From assembly GCA_039029355.1 (NCBI GenBank), contig JBCCGI010000006.1, forward strand, positions 1 to 64,000: 64,000 nt of DNA, in the 5' to 3' direction. The notes below the pieces were generated by a model. That model had not been told where the DNA came from, made no database searches, and saw only the letters and a program-made list of their open reading frames with translations. The translations under genes were made by a program, and so were the position numbers. The stretch is from JBCCGI01 sp039029355. Lineage in GTDB: Bacteria; Planctomycetota; UBA1135; GCA-002686595. Below, one piece after another: positions 28,301 through 35,124 of this stretch (position 1 is its first letter; every line of letters begins with the position of its first letter).

Positions 28301-28717
28301 TCGGGCGGCGAGAACTCGATCCACCTGGTGCTCGGCCTGAAGAAGCCCGGGCTCGACGGCGAGCTGTCGCTGCGCCCGAAGCCTTACATGGGCAAGTTCC
28401 TGATGTCCGGTGCGGCCGCCGGCCGGGTCGTGGTGCTCGACCCCGACCGCAAGCTCGACCCGGCGCAGTACGGAGGCAACGAGGCCGCTCCGATCGAGCC
28501 CGAGGAGTGGCGCGACGACATCGCTCCGTTCCTGGACGACGAGGCGCGCCGCCGCGGCATCCCGATCCGCATCCAGGGCGAGTCGGTCTCGATCCGGCTC
28601 GAGGGTCGCTGGCGCTCGTGGCGCTACGACGACGCGTTCGTAAAGCTCGTGCCGCGGCAGACCGCGCGCTCGAAAGAGGCGGCCCAGCTCGCGGCCGGTG
28701 CCGTGAGCGGCAGCTAG
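22349..28717 (+). CDS. Giant glutamate-synthase-like protein
   Basis: 2122 residues carrying rearranged glutamate synthase (GOGAT) modules. Residues about 130-430 look like a degenerate GOGAT barrel (SAGGNTDTHSSAA near 353, no GEGG or cluster motifs). About 715-1010 is the FMN barrel: GEGG near 748, KINQGAKPGKGG near 790, HDIYSIEDM, then cluster cysteines 981, 984, 987 and 991 in CNQCGNCHLDC. About 1085-1500 is GATase-II-like: CRVGSLC at Cys1087, HHRYPTNS, and HNGE at 1411-1414. About 1830-2010 is the C-terminal GXGXG beta-helix. The GTG start overlaps the preceding flavoprotein. Presumed chemistry is amide-nitrogen transfer or glutamate-type oxidoreduction fed by that flavoprotein. The actual substrate is inference. 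Confidence 0.8.
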   Translation: MTLDTPIARPSVNAPDAGWSATTAALHDRVQDWEDVLVLIVDPESTKVEDLPRKRRLLSFLLERAGLEEQSFWRLSRGQRGRLFLSRYSRVSRSIPQLEITSFDLDKVAKERFRHEPLTLGAAWHFGFWRSYFSHAAITHPANDGLREEFSTAWDITRREQAVLFRSAEGTRLHPIRMLELDMPMIVGPLPYSDGRSPELAYLRAIERADPEQGVKTRSLVVVEAANLLAHRDDYLPHMAWVLPRLTPDDVGALGGGELDDLVRVARLIEVVWTPEAPAALARLRELFPAAQLAVYLEHGEAFWSSLEAAVRTDGVAMVEVHSGDEKSYRLIPKVDNFLKARFLRARIQLVSAGGNTDTHSSAATAYEAVLLGANGAAMTHIASLALVPGLVDVHHGADSRPLVEGLGQRDPGELEEQARGTLSCWQHSILDFLSCMGIDDIKKTSGNAMAITMTEDWIRETDRLATPDFAEQNRALNKRRVEEEKIPADIRERFKITSLLDELAPDVPFALTATVLAGESSSWHLANTNRSLTADFLEIIYRMAAGMLPTEDDFFVEGDLGLGSLDDVGLRLSKESIAWSLKRLREEPEALDYISLAVPRGFLRPGAVPPRSECQLRDGAGSVVVRFDADDEGGFDIAVESGQITEDTTLRVVAHDPAATSPGPIEVELVREGHGGRGQTVLAGSADGTIVLKRDPRGGMRLTGFSIRRPIWQGPVGHASISLGAASEDFLVSRIRGSAGLAFTSSGEGGPLRLESDEEMAWESLQAASGHFGIESADLRRVRDVEIKINQGAKPGKGGRLSGAKVTPQVSRARNIPVGTNALSPDPKHDIYSIEDMPAEVWLWLLYHNHCGIKIAGSSYTRYVAAGMWSNFVVDYLLIDSGIGGSGNYHADSSHVGWPDIFRTILHTHHALVNERVDLDGTGELRSIRDLNGAPFRAKGGTRLFASGGLRGELDMMKVLIAGADGVVEASIGKAVAFGCNQCGNCHLDCPRGGITTKPELLVQNELDTMTRRIRNWTVVNLLKLAVMIDALNLEHGALDETGRVLEPERLLADVRELRGRVDLLKMPEHPEPEEEPGPEVEHDSCRVGSLCVSVPVTVHAIWEGARHSMNGGNNRGGGLDFAGFAPPVLREKTCLFFNTIGPDRRETMVNMLDHLECCRFFDARGEELEPADVAARIDEFRVPVREQYQGEGGWRRSGLREEPGDYYFFFVELRPHVVPAYGKKLVVSENWLQRRTKYGDLSDELLLGALEGKTDAPSNGNGSSAATRERLDGFVTDVKEEFFTALSHILDTRFYRTHSEKGAPAGKYAEKRRGYLVSIGEDLGAIKVSGWTHLIPEYFDFDGFWGGYPGAQRGGVEVRGRALVTTGLYAHVWGLHHRYPTNSPAIDAEGRGNPAGAHPFKSYNVLLMHNGEQVGVDSTAPFLCEYGYVHAHEMMGPGAADYEGDSYYERKALTDTEYAAYLFDFTRRILGLDTEEASQVISPITGIDLASMDESRREKLELLMRNYVQLTPTGPYKFTVLQSQRKEGERVVGFRENMDIKFLRPHEIVSHRDLSTGGPEAVANGSEAKIADSMLRVLRERGVLKDGACDLRFNMRAGGRPRFEEHGGVFEAFVIPDQLELTLVNRFGEEVPVKRAGNRVDLSVPLRETERMADLQWKQLVDELVDGMVDEAVPVTEERLFGPEDPLPSAVTALIEVVLQYAPAITFQDYRYLAEVALPRAARRGDSERALALRVLTELRKRLVFADLGPKALSSMEYITDGGRDPIGAAEGGIYRILDDVPAIGAAWGWGRSRYLRIDADSLDDLVPPADAARDVLVIRLTGFESESFTMTSCSRFVSECVKAGWRNLIGYDARGGPRYIGTNFADGEGVRAEGVHLELYGRELGDFIGALLEGARIYVYGQAQSHVGFKADSGYLFVLQDALNTCMYSAHGGTFSVWDSGSRYAVAGQNKVYLADGVTFAPGFRSIHFGNPNEYAFEYLMSGGENSIHLVLGLKKPGLDGELSLRPKPYMGKFLMSGAAAGRVVVLDPDRKLDPAQYGGNEAAPIEPEEWRDDIAPFLDDEARRRGIPIRIQGESVSIRLEGRWRSWRYDDAFVKLVPRQTARSKEAAQLAAGAVSGS

Positions 28718-28744
28718 CCGTCACCCAGCTGGGCAGCAACTTCC

Positions 28745-28785
28745 CAAGGCCCGGGGGGCGCCGATCTCCCCCTCCCCGGGCCTTG
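28745..28785 (+). terminator. Strong hairpin after the glutamate-synthase-like gene
   Basis: A perfect 12-bp stem, CAAGGCCCGGGG (28745-28756) with CCCCGGGCCTTG (28774-28785), has a 17-nt loop and starts 28 nt after the stop codon. There is no clear T-run behind it. A second stem-loop follows at 28816-28834 (AGCGGGA/TCCCGCT). It likely ends the two-gene unit before fadE. Confidence 0.65.
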
Positions 28786-28937
28786 CCGTTGGGGCTCCCG
28801 CGGCCTAGGTACACGAGCGGGATCGCTTCCCGCTTTCCCGCCTCAGGAATCGCGGCAAAACGGCCGATCTCTCCTACCCTTTGTCTGTCGCCGCCGCAGC
28901 GCGGCTTGGCCCCGAAACAACCCCTCCTTACGCACCC

Positions 28938-31373
28938 ATGTGGCTCTTTGCCCTCTCGGCGCTGGTTCTCGCGATCGCGCTCTACTACTACGGTCAGACC
29001 TGGCTCGGGTGGGTGGCACCGCTTCTGGTGCTGGCCGCGGGCATGCGCGCTTCGTTCCTGGGCGACGTCTCGTTCCTGGTGCTGTTCCTCGGCCTCGTCG
29101 CGGCCGCGGCCGTCACCGGGATCAAGCCGCTGCGCCAGGTCGTGCTGACGAAGCCGCTCCTGCCGCGCATCAAGGCCATCCTGCCGGTGATGAGCGAGAC
29201 CGAACGCATCGCGCTCGAGGCCGGCACGGTGTGGTGGGATGCTGACCTCTTCTCCGGCAACCCCGACTGGTCGAAGCTGCACGCGTTCACGCCGCAGCCG
29301 CTGACGAAGGCCGAGCAGGACTTCGTCGAAGGGCCGGCCGAGGAGATCTGCGCGATGGTCGACGACAACCAGGTCGTCGCGAGCGGCGACCTGAGCCCGG
29401 CGGCCTGGAGCTTCCTCAAGGAGAAGGGCTTCTTCGGGATGATCATCCCCGAGGAGTTCGGCGGGCTCGGGTTCTCGGGCGCGGCGCACTCTGCCGTCGT
29501 GACCAAGCTTTCGTCGCGCTCGGTGACGCTGGCCGTCACCGTGATGGTGCCCAACTCGCTCGGCCCGGCCGAGCTGCTGCTGCACTACGGCACCAAGGAG
29601 CAGAAAGACCACTACCTCCCGCGCCTCGCCAGCGGCGAGGAGATCCCGTGCTTCGCGCTGACCGAGCCGAACGCCGGCAGCGACGCGGGCGGCATGACGA
29701 GCTATGGCGTCGTCTGCAAGGGCACGTACGAGGGCCGCGAGGTGCTCGGCATGCGGCTCAACTGGGACAAGCGCTACATCACGTTGGCGCCGATCGCCAC
29801 GGTGCTGGGACTCGCCTTCAAGCTCGAGGATCCCGACGGCCTCCTCGGCCGCGAGCGCGACCTGGGCATCACCTGCGCGCTGATCCCGGCCGACCTCGAC
29901 GGCGTCGAGATCGGCGAGCGCCACGACCCGCTGGGCGTGCCGTTCATGAACGGGCCGACGCGCGGCAGCGACGTCTTCGTGTCGCTCGAAGCCATCATCG
30001 GCGGCCCCGAGATGGCCGGCCACGGCTGGAAGATGCTGATGCAGTCGCTGGCGGCCGGGCGCGGGATCTCGCTCCCGTCGATGGCGTCGGGCGCGGCGCA
30101 GCTCGTGACGCGCGTCTCGGGCGCGTACGCGACGATCCGCAAGCAGTTCAACACGCAGATCGGCAAGTTCGAGGGCATCGAAGAGCCGCTGGCCCGCATC
30201 GGCGCGGCGACGTACTCGATGAACGCCGCGCGCATCCTGACCGCCGGGGCGGTCGACGCGGGCGAGAAGCCCTCGGTGCTTTCGGCGGTGGTCAAGTGCT
30301 ACCTGACCGAGGGCATGCGCGACGTCACCAACGACGCGATGGACATCGTCGGCGGCGCCGGCATCTGCCGCGGACCGCGCAACATCCTGGCCAACGGCTA
30401 CGGCGCCCTGCCGATCGGCATCACGGTCGAGGGCGCGAACATCCTGACGCGAACGATGATCATCTTCGGCCAGGGTGCGATCCGCTGCCACCCGTACGTG
30501 CAGGACGAGATGAAGGGCGCCTTCGAGAAGGACGTCGCGCTGTTCGACCGCGCCTTCTTCGGGCACGTGGGGTTCGTGTTCCACAACCTCGCTCGCTCGT
30601 TCGTCCTGGGGCTCACGAACGCGAAGTTCGCGCCCAGCCCGGGCGGGCCGCTCGAGGACGTCTACAAGCAGCTCACGCGCTACTCGGCGGCGTTCGCCCT
30701 GACGGCCGACTTCGCGATGGGCACGCTCGGCGGGACGCTCAAGCGCAAGGAGAAGATCACCGGCCGCCTGGCCGACGCGCTGGCGGGGCTGTACCTCGCC
30801 TCGGCGACGCTGCACCGCTTCGAGGCGGAGGGTCGCCGCGCGGAGGACCTGCCGTTCGCCCAGTGGTCCTGCGAGAAGGCGCTGTACGACATCCAGGAGG
30901 CGCTCCGCGGCGTGTTCCGCAACCTCCCGCTGCGCCCGGCGGCCATGCTGCTGCGTCTCGCGGTCTTCCCGACCGGTGCGCGCAACGCGCCTCCGAGCGA
31001 CGAGCTCGGCCACCGGGTCGCGAAGGCGCTGCTCGACGGCAGCGGGCAGCGGCTGGTGCTCACGCCCGACGTCTACGAGCCGCCGGCCGAGGAGCTCGGC
31101 CTGGGCAGCCTCGAGGCGGCCCACGAGCGCGTCGTCGACGGGCTCGGCGTGCAGCGCAAGATCCGCGACGCGGTCCGCGCCCGCAAACTGGAGAAGAAGC
31201 CCGCCGCCACGCTGGCGAAGCGCGCGCTCGCGAACGGCGTCATCACGGCCGCCGAGCAGGAGCTGCTGCAGGCGGCCGAGGCCGCGCGCCAGGAGGCGAT
31301 CGCGGTCGACTCGTTCCCGCAGGACAGCGGGTCGGTGCTGGCCGGCCCTGAGTCGCGCACGATGAGCGCGTAG
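28938..31373 (+). CDS. fadE: Membrane-associated acyl-CoA dehydrogenase FadE
   Basis: First step of fatty-acid beta-oxidation, converting acyl-CoA to 2-enoyl-CoA with FAD. At 811 residues it matches E. coli FadE (814). Residues 1-50 form two hydrophobic helices (MWLFALSALVLAIALYYYG...). Conserved family blocks follow in order: GTVWWDADLFSGNPDW, IPEEFGGLGFS, NSLGPAELLLHYGT, EIPCFALTEPNAGSDAG, KRYITLAPIATVLGLAFKLEDP, NGPTRG, GRGISLPS, and EGANILTRTMIIFGQGAIRCHPYV. The C-terminal about 200 residues are the FadE-specific extension. The ATG at 28938 gives the E. coli-like N-terminus, and an upstream frame extension was not used. Confidence 0.95.
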   Translation: MWLFALSALVLAIALYYYGQTWLGWVAPLLVLAAGMRASFLGDVSFLVLFLGLVAAAAVTGIKPLRQVVLTKPLLPRIKAILPVMSETERIALEAGTVWWDADLFSGNPDWSKLHAFTPQPLTKAEQDFVEGPAEEICAMVDDNQVVASGDLSPAAWSFLKEKGFFGMIIPEEFGGLGFSGAAHSAVVTKLSSRSVTLAVTVMVPNSLGPAELLLHYGTKEQKDHYLPRLASGEEIPCFALTEPNAGSDAGGMTSYGVVCKGTYEGREVLGMRLNWDKRYITLAPIATVLGLAFKLEDPDGLLGRERDLGITCALIPADLDGVEIGERHDPLGVPFMNGPTRGSDVFVSLEAIIGGPEMAGHGWKMLMQSLAAGRGISLPSMASGAAQLVTRVSGAYATIRKQFNTQIGKFEGIEEPLARIGAATYSMNAARILTAGAVDAGEKPSVLSAVVKCYLTEGMRDVTNDAMDIVGGAGICRGPRNILANGYGALPIGITVEGANILTRTMIIFGQGAIRCHPYVQDEMKGAFEKDVALFDRAFFGHVGFVFHNLARSFVLGLTNAKFAPSPGGPLEDVYKQLTRYSAAFALTADFAMGTLGGTLKRKEKITGRLADALAGLYLASATLHRFEAEGRRAEDLPFAQWSCEKALYDIQEALRGVFRNLPLRPAAMLLRLAVFPTGARNAPPSDELGHRVAKALLDGSGQRLVLTPDVYEPPAEELGLGSLEAAHERVVDGLGVQRKIRDAVRARKLEKKPAATLAKRALANGVITAAEQELLQAAEAARQEAIAVDSFPQDSGSVLAGPESRTMSA

Positions 31374-31384
31374 ACCACCGGCCA

Positions 31385-31411
31385 CGGACCGGCGCGACAA
31401 GCGCCGGTCCG
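31385..31411. terminator. Bidirectional terminator hairpin
   Basis: A perfect 11-bp stem CGGACCGGCGC/GCGCCGGTCCG with a GACAA loop lies 11 nt after the fadE stop and 15 nt beyond the stop of the convergent secreted-protein gene. The position and symmetry fit a shared terminator. Confidence 0.8.
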
Positions 31412-31426
31412 CCGCGCCGCGTTCGG

Positions 31427-32653
31427 CTACTGCAGGAGGCTGACCGTCCACACGTTGGTCTCCTCCGCGACCAACGCCGAGGGGTCGATCAAGACACCCT
31501 GCAGGTGCAGGTCGAAGCCCGCCGCGCTCGCGGGGATCGCGATCTGCGGCGACTGGTAGATGCCCGAGGGCGGCACCCCGCCGCTCCAAACGTCGGCGAT
31601 CGCCAGCGCGAAGGAGTCGGGGAACAGCAGCAGATTCGCGCCGAGGAACGACACTCCGGGCCGGGCGAGAAGCGGCTGCACGCTGCCCGCGCACGCGACG
31701 AGCTGCCCGACGTGGTCCTGTGCGTGGATCTCGACGCCGAGGCTGGCGTCACCGTCACCGACCGAGAGCAGCACGCCGGCGGTGCCGGTCTCCGGCGGAA
31801 GCAGCGCCGAAGGATCGGGCCGCGCGTTCAGGATCGGATCGTCGAAGATCAGCGGCGCCCAGGTCGTGGTGACGAGCAGATCGGGGAACGGCGTGTAGCC
31901 GCCGCCGAAGTTGAAGCCGCCGAACGGGCCGGTGTCGGTGCCCGGCACCTCGGCCGCCTTCTCACCCGTCGGCGGACAGAAGAGCGCGTTGTCGCTGACC
32001 GTGTACTGGAACACGTAGTCGCCGAACGAGCACCCGGTGAACGGGCCGCTGCCGAAGAGCATCCCGCCGGGGACGAAGTACGTCACGGTGAGGTCGGTGC
32101 TCCCGTCCGGCGGGAACGAGCTCGCGTCGAGGGTGATCGGCGTGCCGAAGGTGATCTCGACCTCATAGGCGAGCGTCTCGTCGCTGCACCCCGCCACCGA
32201 CGGGCAGCCGTCGACGCACCCGAACGGGTTGCCGGGCAGAGCGCAGGGATCGGGCAGCCCGCTGTCGCCGATGCTGACGAAGATCCCGTTCGGGTCGGCG
32301 GGGTTGGGCTCGACGCCGCCGATCAGGGCCGACGACGGCAGCCCGGCGCTGAGGAAGAAGTCGTAGTAGGACGGTGACGTAGCCCAGTTGCTGTCCTGGA
32401 GGATCACCCGCACCCCGCGCAGGCTGAGGTCCCCGTCGGCGGCGCGCAGCGTCTGACCCGGAAAGGTCTTCCAGAAGAGCTCGCCGTCCCAATCGGGCGG
32501 AAAGGTGCCCACGGGCGACCCATCGCTGGGCTCGTTGATGAAGTAGGTGATCTCGGGGCCGTTGTTCAGGATCAGCTCGTTCTGCGCGTACAGCCCGGTC
32601 GGGCCGGCCCAGAGGGCGGCCATGGTCAGTGTTCCGGTGGCGAGGGGACGCAT
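31427..32653 (-). CDS. Secreted protein of unknown function
   Basis: A 408-residue protein starting with a Sec signal peptide (MRPLATGTLTMAALWAGPTGLYAQ). An in-frame upstream ATG would add 22 residues in front of it and is less likely. The mature chain is beta-rich, with Cys-containing loops CALPGNPFGCVDGCPSVAGC, and no catalytic motif seen. The C-terminal about 110 residues (SVGDGDASLGVEIHAQ... to the end ETNVWTVSLLQ) contain IAIPASAAGFDLHLQGVLIDP. This resembles the terminal module of other secreted proteins in this window and may be for sorting or surface display. It converges on fadE. Confidence 0.75.
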   Translation of the reverse strand: MRPLATGTLTMAALWAGPTGLYAQNELILNNGPEITYFINEPSDGSPVGTFPPDWDGELFWKTFPGQTLRAADGDLSLRGVRVILQDSNWATSPSYYDFFLSAGLPSSALIGGVEPNPADPNGIFVSIGDSGLPDPCALPGNPFGCVDGCPSVAGCSDETLAYEVEITFGTPITLDASSFPPDGSTDLTVTYFVPGGMLFGSGPFTGCSFGDYVFQYTVSDNALFCPPTGEKAAEVPGTDTGPFGGFNFGGGYTPFPDLLVTTTWAPLIFDDPILNARPDPSALLPPETGTAGVLLSVGDGDASLGVEIHAQDHVGQLVACAGSVQPLLARPGVSFLGANLLLFPDSFALAIADVWSGGVPPSGIYQSPQIAIPASAAGFDLHLQGVLIDPSALVAEETNVWTVSLLQ

Positions 32654-32778
32654 GAGGGGTTCTCTGCTGAGGTTCGAGGGAGGATGGACCGGCGCCAGCA
32701 GAGACGCGACTCGCGCCACGGGGCGAGTTTCAGGATTCGGGCTGCTCTTTCGCCCTCCGCGCCGCCAGGATCGGTCCG

Positions 32779-33192
32779 ATGCGACTGAAGCGACTCATCC
32801 CGATGCTCAACGTGTCCGACATCGAGCGCAGCCTGGCCTTCTACCGCGACGCCTTGGGCTTCGAGGTCGTCAGCGACCTCAAGGCGGTCAAGGAGTGGGA
32901 GTGGGCCCTCATTCGGTCCGGCGAGACGGAGCTGATGCTCACGCAGTCCGACTGCGATCTCGGCTTGTACAAGGGCCCCGAGCCGGAGAAGGACGGCAGC
33001 TGGCCGGCGCTCTATTACTTCTACCCCGAGGACGTCGCTGCGCTCCACGCGCACGTCGTCGAGCGCGGGTATCGCCCGACCGAGCTCGACGTCACGTTCT
33101 ACGGGATGCGCGAGTTCGGTCTACGCGACCCCGACGGCCACGCCCTGGCCTTCGGCCAGGACGCGGGCGAGTCGGCGCCGAAGGACGCCTAG
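32779..33192 (+). CDS. VOC-superfamily (glyoxalase/bleomycin-resistance-like) protein
   Basis: A 137-residue single-domain vicinal-oxygen-chelate protein. MRLKRLIPMLNVSDIERSLAFYRDALGFEVV is the classical first beta-alpha-beta unit. FGLRDPDGHALAFGQD is the second, with a metal-ligand-type Asp-Gly-His turn. VOC proteins act as glyoxalases, dioxygenases or antibiotic-binding proteins, and the substrate here cannot be told. The start is close to the divergent secreted-protein gene, and the stop overlaps the end of the convergent gene by 4 nt. Confidence 0.88.
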   Translation: MRLKRLIPMLNVSDIERSLAFYRDALGFEVVSDLKAVKEWEWALIRSGETELMLTQSDCDLGLYKGPEPEKDGSWPALYYFYPEDVAALHAHVVERGYRPTELDVTFYGMREFGLRDPDGHALAFGQDAGESAPKDA

Positions 33193-33830
33193 AGCGTCGC
33201 GGGCGCGGGTCCGCCGAAGGTGCCGAAGAACGCGTCGTTCTCGCCGGTGCGGTTCCACGCCAGGTCGAGCGCCTTCTCCTTCGTGCGGAAGACCTTCACG
33301 TTGCCGACGAGGCGTCCCTCGATCGGCGCGAGCGGGTCGTACCACAGGTTGTAGCTCATCTTGCAGCACTCGCGCTCGGGCAGCGCGTTGCCGGTCAGCT
33401 CGACCGACGAGCCGGCGCGCAGCCAGAAGTCGTCCTTCTTGCGGCCCACCTCGACCTTGGCGGCGCGGACGTCCTCGACCTTGCCGACGAGCACCGCGTA
33501 CTCGCTGCGGAGCCACGCGACCGCGGCCTCGCGCGCCTGCGCGCTGACCGAGGCGTCGACGTAGACGATCGAGCGCTTCACCGCGTCCTTCGCGTCGAGG
33601 TTCTTCGACCCCGTCACGACGACCGCCAGGTCCACTCCGGCGAGGTCGACGCCGGCGTGCGCGCCGCGCTCGACGTGCCAGCCGGCCACGGCGCTACGGC
33701 CTTGCGTGGTGTACTGCCCGCCGAAGTGACACGCGCCGGCGAAGACCGCCGCGGTGCGCGCCTCGACATACGTGCCCTGGGGCTTCGCGTCGGCGGCCAG
33801 GACGAGGGCGAGCGGGAGGAGGCTGATCAT
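33189..33830 (-). CDS. Secreted DUF1326-like protein
   Basis: 213 residues. It has a short Sec signal peptide (MISLLPLALVLAADA), then GTYVEARTAAVFAGACHFGGQY and WHVERGAHAGVDLAGVDLAVVVTG. These match the start of DUF1326-type domains (Gly-x-Tyr...Cys-His; W-x-x-x-x-G...Gv-x-L-x-G). A later Cys pair (ERECCKMSYNLWY) could bind metal with Cys34/His35. The function of this family is not established. It lies 36 nt downstream of the small Cys protein in the leftward cluster and may belong to the same operon. Confidence 0.65.
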   Translation of the reverse strand: MISLLPLALVLAADAKPQGTYVEARTAAVFAGACHFGGQYTTQGRSAVAGWHVERGAHAGVDLAGVDLAVVVTGSKNLDAKDAVKRSIVYVDASVSAQAREAAVAWLRSEYAVLVGKVEDVRAAKVEVGRKKDDFWLRAGSSVELTGNALPERECCKMSYNLWYDPLAPIEGRLVGNVKVFRTKEKALDLAWNRTGENDAFFGTFGGPAPATL

Positions 33831-33866
33831 GATGGGTCCCGGATCGATCGGTTCGGGTCGAAGGGT

Positions 33867-34100
33867 TCAGGCTTCGGGCGTGACGCCGTGGAAGCACGAG
33901 CGGCCTCGCTGGCAGTCCGCGGGGTCGACGAGCTCGCCGTCGGGGCCGACGGACTGCATCGTCCGGCGGCACCAGACGCGCCCGCTCCCGTCCAGAATAT
34001 CGTCCTCGGACTGAGCCGGGGCGTCGAGGAAGTACGTCTTCTTGCTGCGCACGTCCGTACAGAACGGGCTGACGTGCAGCTTGGGCTTGGACTCGCTCAT
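33867..34100 (-). CDS. Small Cys-containing protein in the molybdenum hydroxylase cluster
   Basis: 77 residues, with four Cys in FCTD, WCRRT, DCQRG and SCFHG, which could bind a metal or cluster. There is no signal peptide. AGGGAG lies 6 nt before the ATG. The gene begins 10 nt after the FAD subunit gene of the molybdenum hydroxylase, so it is very probably the last structural gene of that operon. It may be an accessory or small electron-transfer subunit. No family was recognised. Confidence 0.7.
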   Translation of the reverse strand: MSESKPKLHVSPFCTDVRSKKTYFLDAPAQSEDDILDGSGRVWCRRTMQSVGPDGELVDPADCQRGRSCFHGVTPEA

Positions 34101-34110
34101 CCGGGACTCC

Positions 34111-35112
34111 CTAGGCGTTGCCCAGCTTGCGGAGGGCCTTGGTCAGAAGGCCCTGGGTCATCGGGATCTTGTACTCGTTGTGGTCGAGCGGCTCGGCGCC
34201 GCGCATGGCCTCCTGGCCGGCGGCGCGGCAGGTGGCGTCGTCGATGCGCTTGCCGACGAGCAGCTTCTCGGCCCGCGGGCAGCGCCACGGCTTGGTGGCG
34301 ACGCCGCCCAGGGTGAGGCGCGCCTCGCGCACCGTTCCGTCCTCGAGGCGGAGCGCGAGCGCCACCGCCGACAGCGCGAAGTCGAACGCGCCGCGCTCGC
34401 GCACCTTCATGTACGTCGAGCGCCACGCCTGACGCCCGCCCGGGATCCGGATGCGGGTCAGGATCTCGTTCGGCGCAAGGCGCGTCTCCTTGGTCACGTC
34501 GCCCTCGGACGGGAGCATGTAGAACTCGTCGAGCGAGAGCGTCCGCTCGCCGCCCGGGCCGGCCAGCGTGACCTCGGCGTCGTACGAGATGAGCGCCGGC
34601 GCCAGGTCGGATGGGTGCACGATGTACGACGGGCCGCCGCCGAGCACGGCGTTGTACTTGTTCATGCCCTCGAACGAGAAGCACTCGTCGCCCCCCTTCT
34701 TGAGGCAGACGGTGTGCTCGTTGCGGTAGTACCAGCAGCGCGGGCGCTGGCAGAGGTTGCCCCCCACCGTGCCCGCCGCGCGGATCTGCGGGCTGCCGAC
34801 GGCGGCGGCCGCCTCGGCGAGCATGGGGAAGCGCTCCTGGATCCACGGCTCGCGCTCTAGTGCGCGCAGCGTGACCAGCGCGCCGACCTCCAAGCCGCCG
34901 TCTCCGAGCGGCACGATGCGGTCGAGCCCCTCGATGCCCTTCAGGTTGACGACCGCGTCGGGCTCCTCGAGGTGCTCCTTCATCTCGCCCAGGAGGTCTT
35001 GCCCGCCGGCGTAGACCTTGACCTTGCGGCGCCCCTCGAAGCTGTCGTCGGTCGGCAGCGATTTGGCGGCTTCGTCGACCGAGCCCGGCAGCAACATCTC
35101 GAACTGCTTCAT
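34111..35112 (-). CDS. Molybdenum hydroxylase FAD-binding subunit (YagS/PaoB-like)
   Basis: The medium subunit of a xanthine dehydrogenase/aldehyde oxidoreductase-type enzyme, 333 residues. It carries electrons from the [2Fe-2S] subunit to FAD and an external acceptor. The FAD site includes KVYAGGQDLLGEMK and VGALVTLRALER. IRAAGTVGGNLCQRPRCWYYR followed by CLKKGGDECFS supplies the cysteines of the extra [4Fe-4S] cluster typical of the PaoB/YagS branch. The C-terminal CO-dehydrogenase flavoprotein domain contains MKVRERGAFDFALSAVALAL. GAGGAA precedes the ATG. It lies directly after the Mo subunit. Confidence 0.93.
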   Translation of the reverse strand: MKQFEMLLPGSVDEAAKSLPTDDSFEGRRKVKVYAGGQDLLGEMKEHLEEPDAVVNLKGIEGLDRIVPLGDGGLEVGALVTLRALEREPWIQERFPMLAEAAAAVGSPQIRAAGTVGGNLCQRPRCWYYRNEHTVCLKKGGDECFSFEGMNKYNAVLGGGPSYIVHPSDLAPALISYDAEVTLAGPGGERTLSLDEFYMLPSEGDVTKETRLAPNEILTRIRIPGGRQAWRSTYMKVRERGAFDFALSAVALALRLEDGTVREARLTLGGVATKPWRCPRAEKLLVGKRIDDATCRAAGQEAMRGAEPLDHNEYKIPMTQGLLTKALRKLGNA

Positions 35113-35124
35113 GGTGTTCCTCGC

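Noticed and set aside
28230..31694. Long open frame antisense to fadE and the end of the glutamate-synthase-like gene
   Set aside because: Same cause. It covers two genes with clear homology on the plus strand and shows only low-complexity Arg/Ala/Gly sequence.
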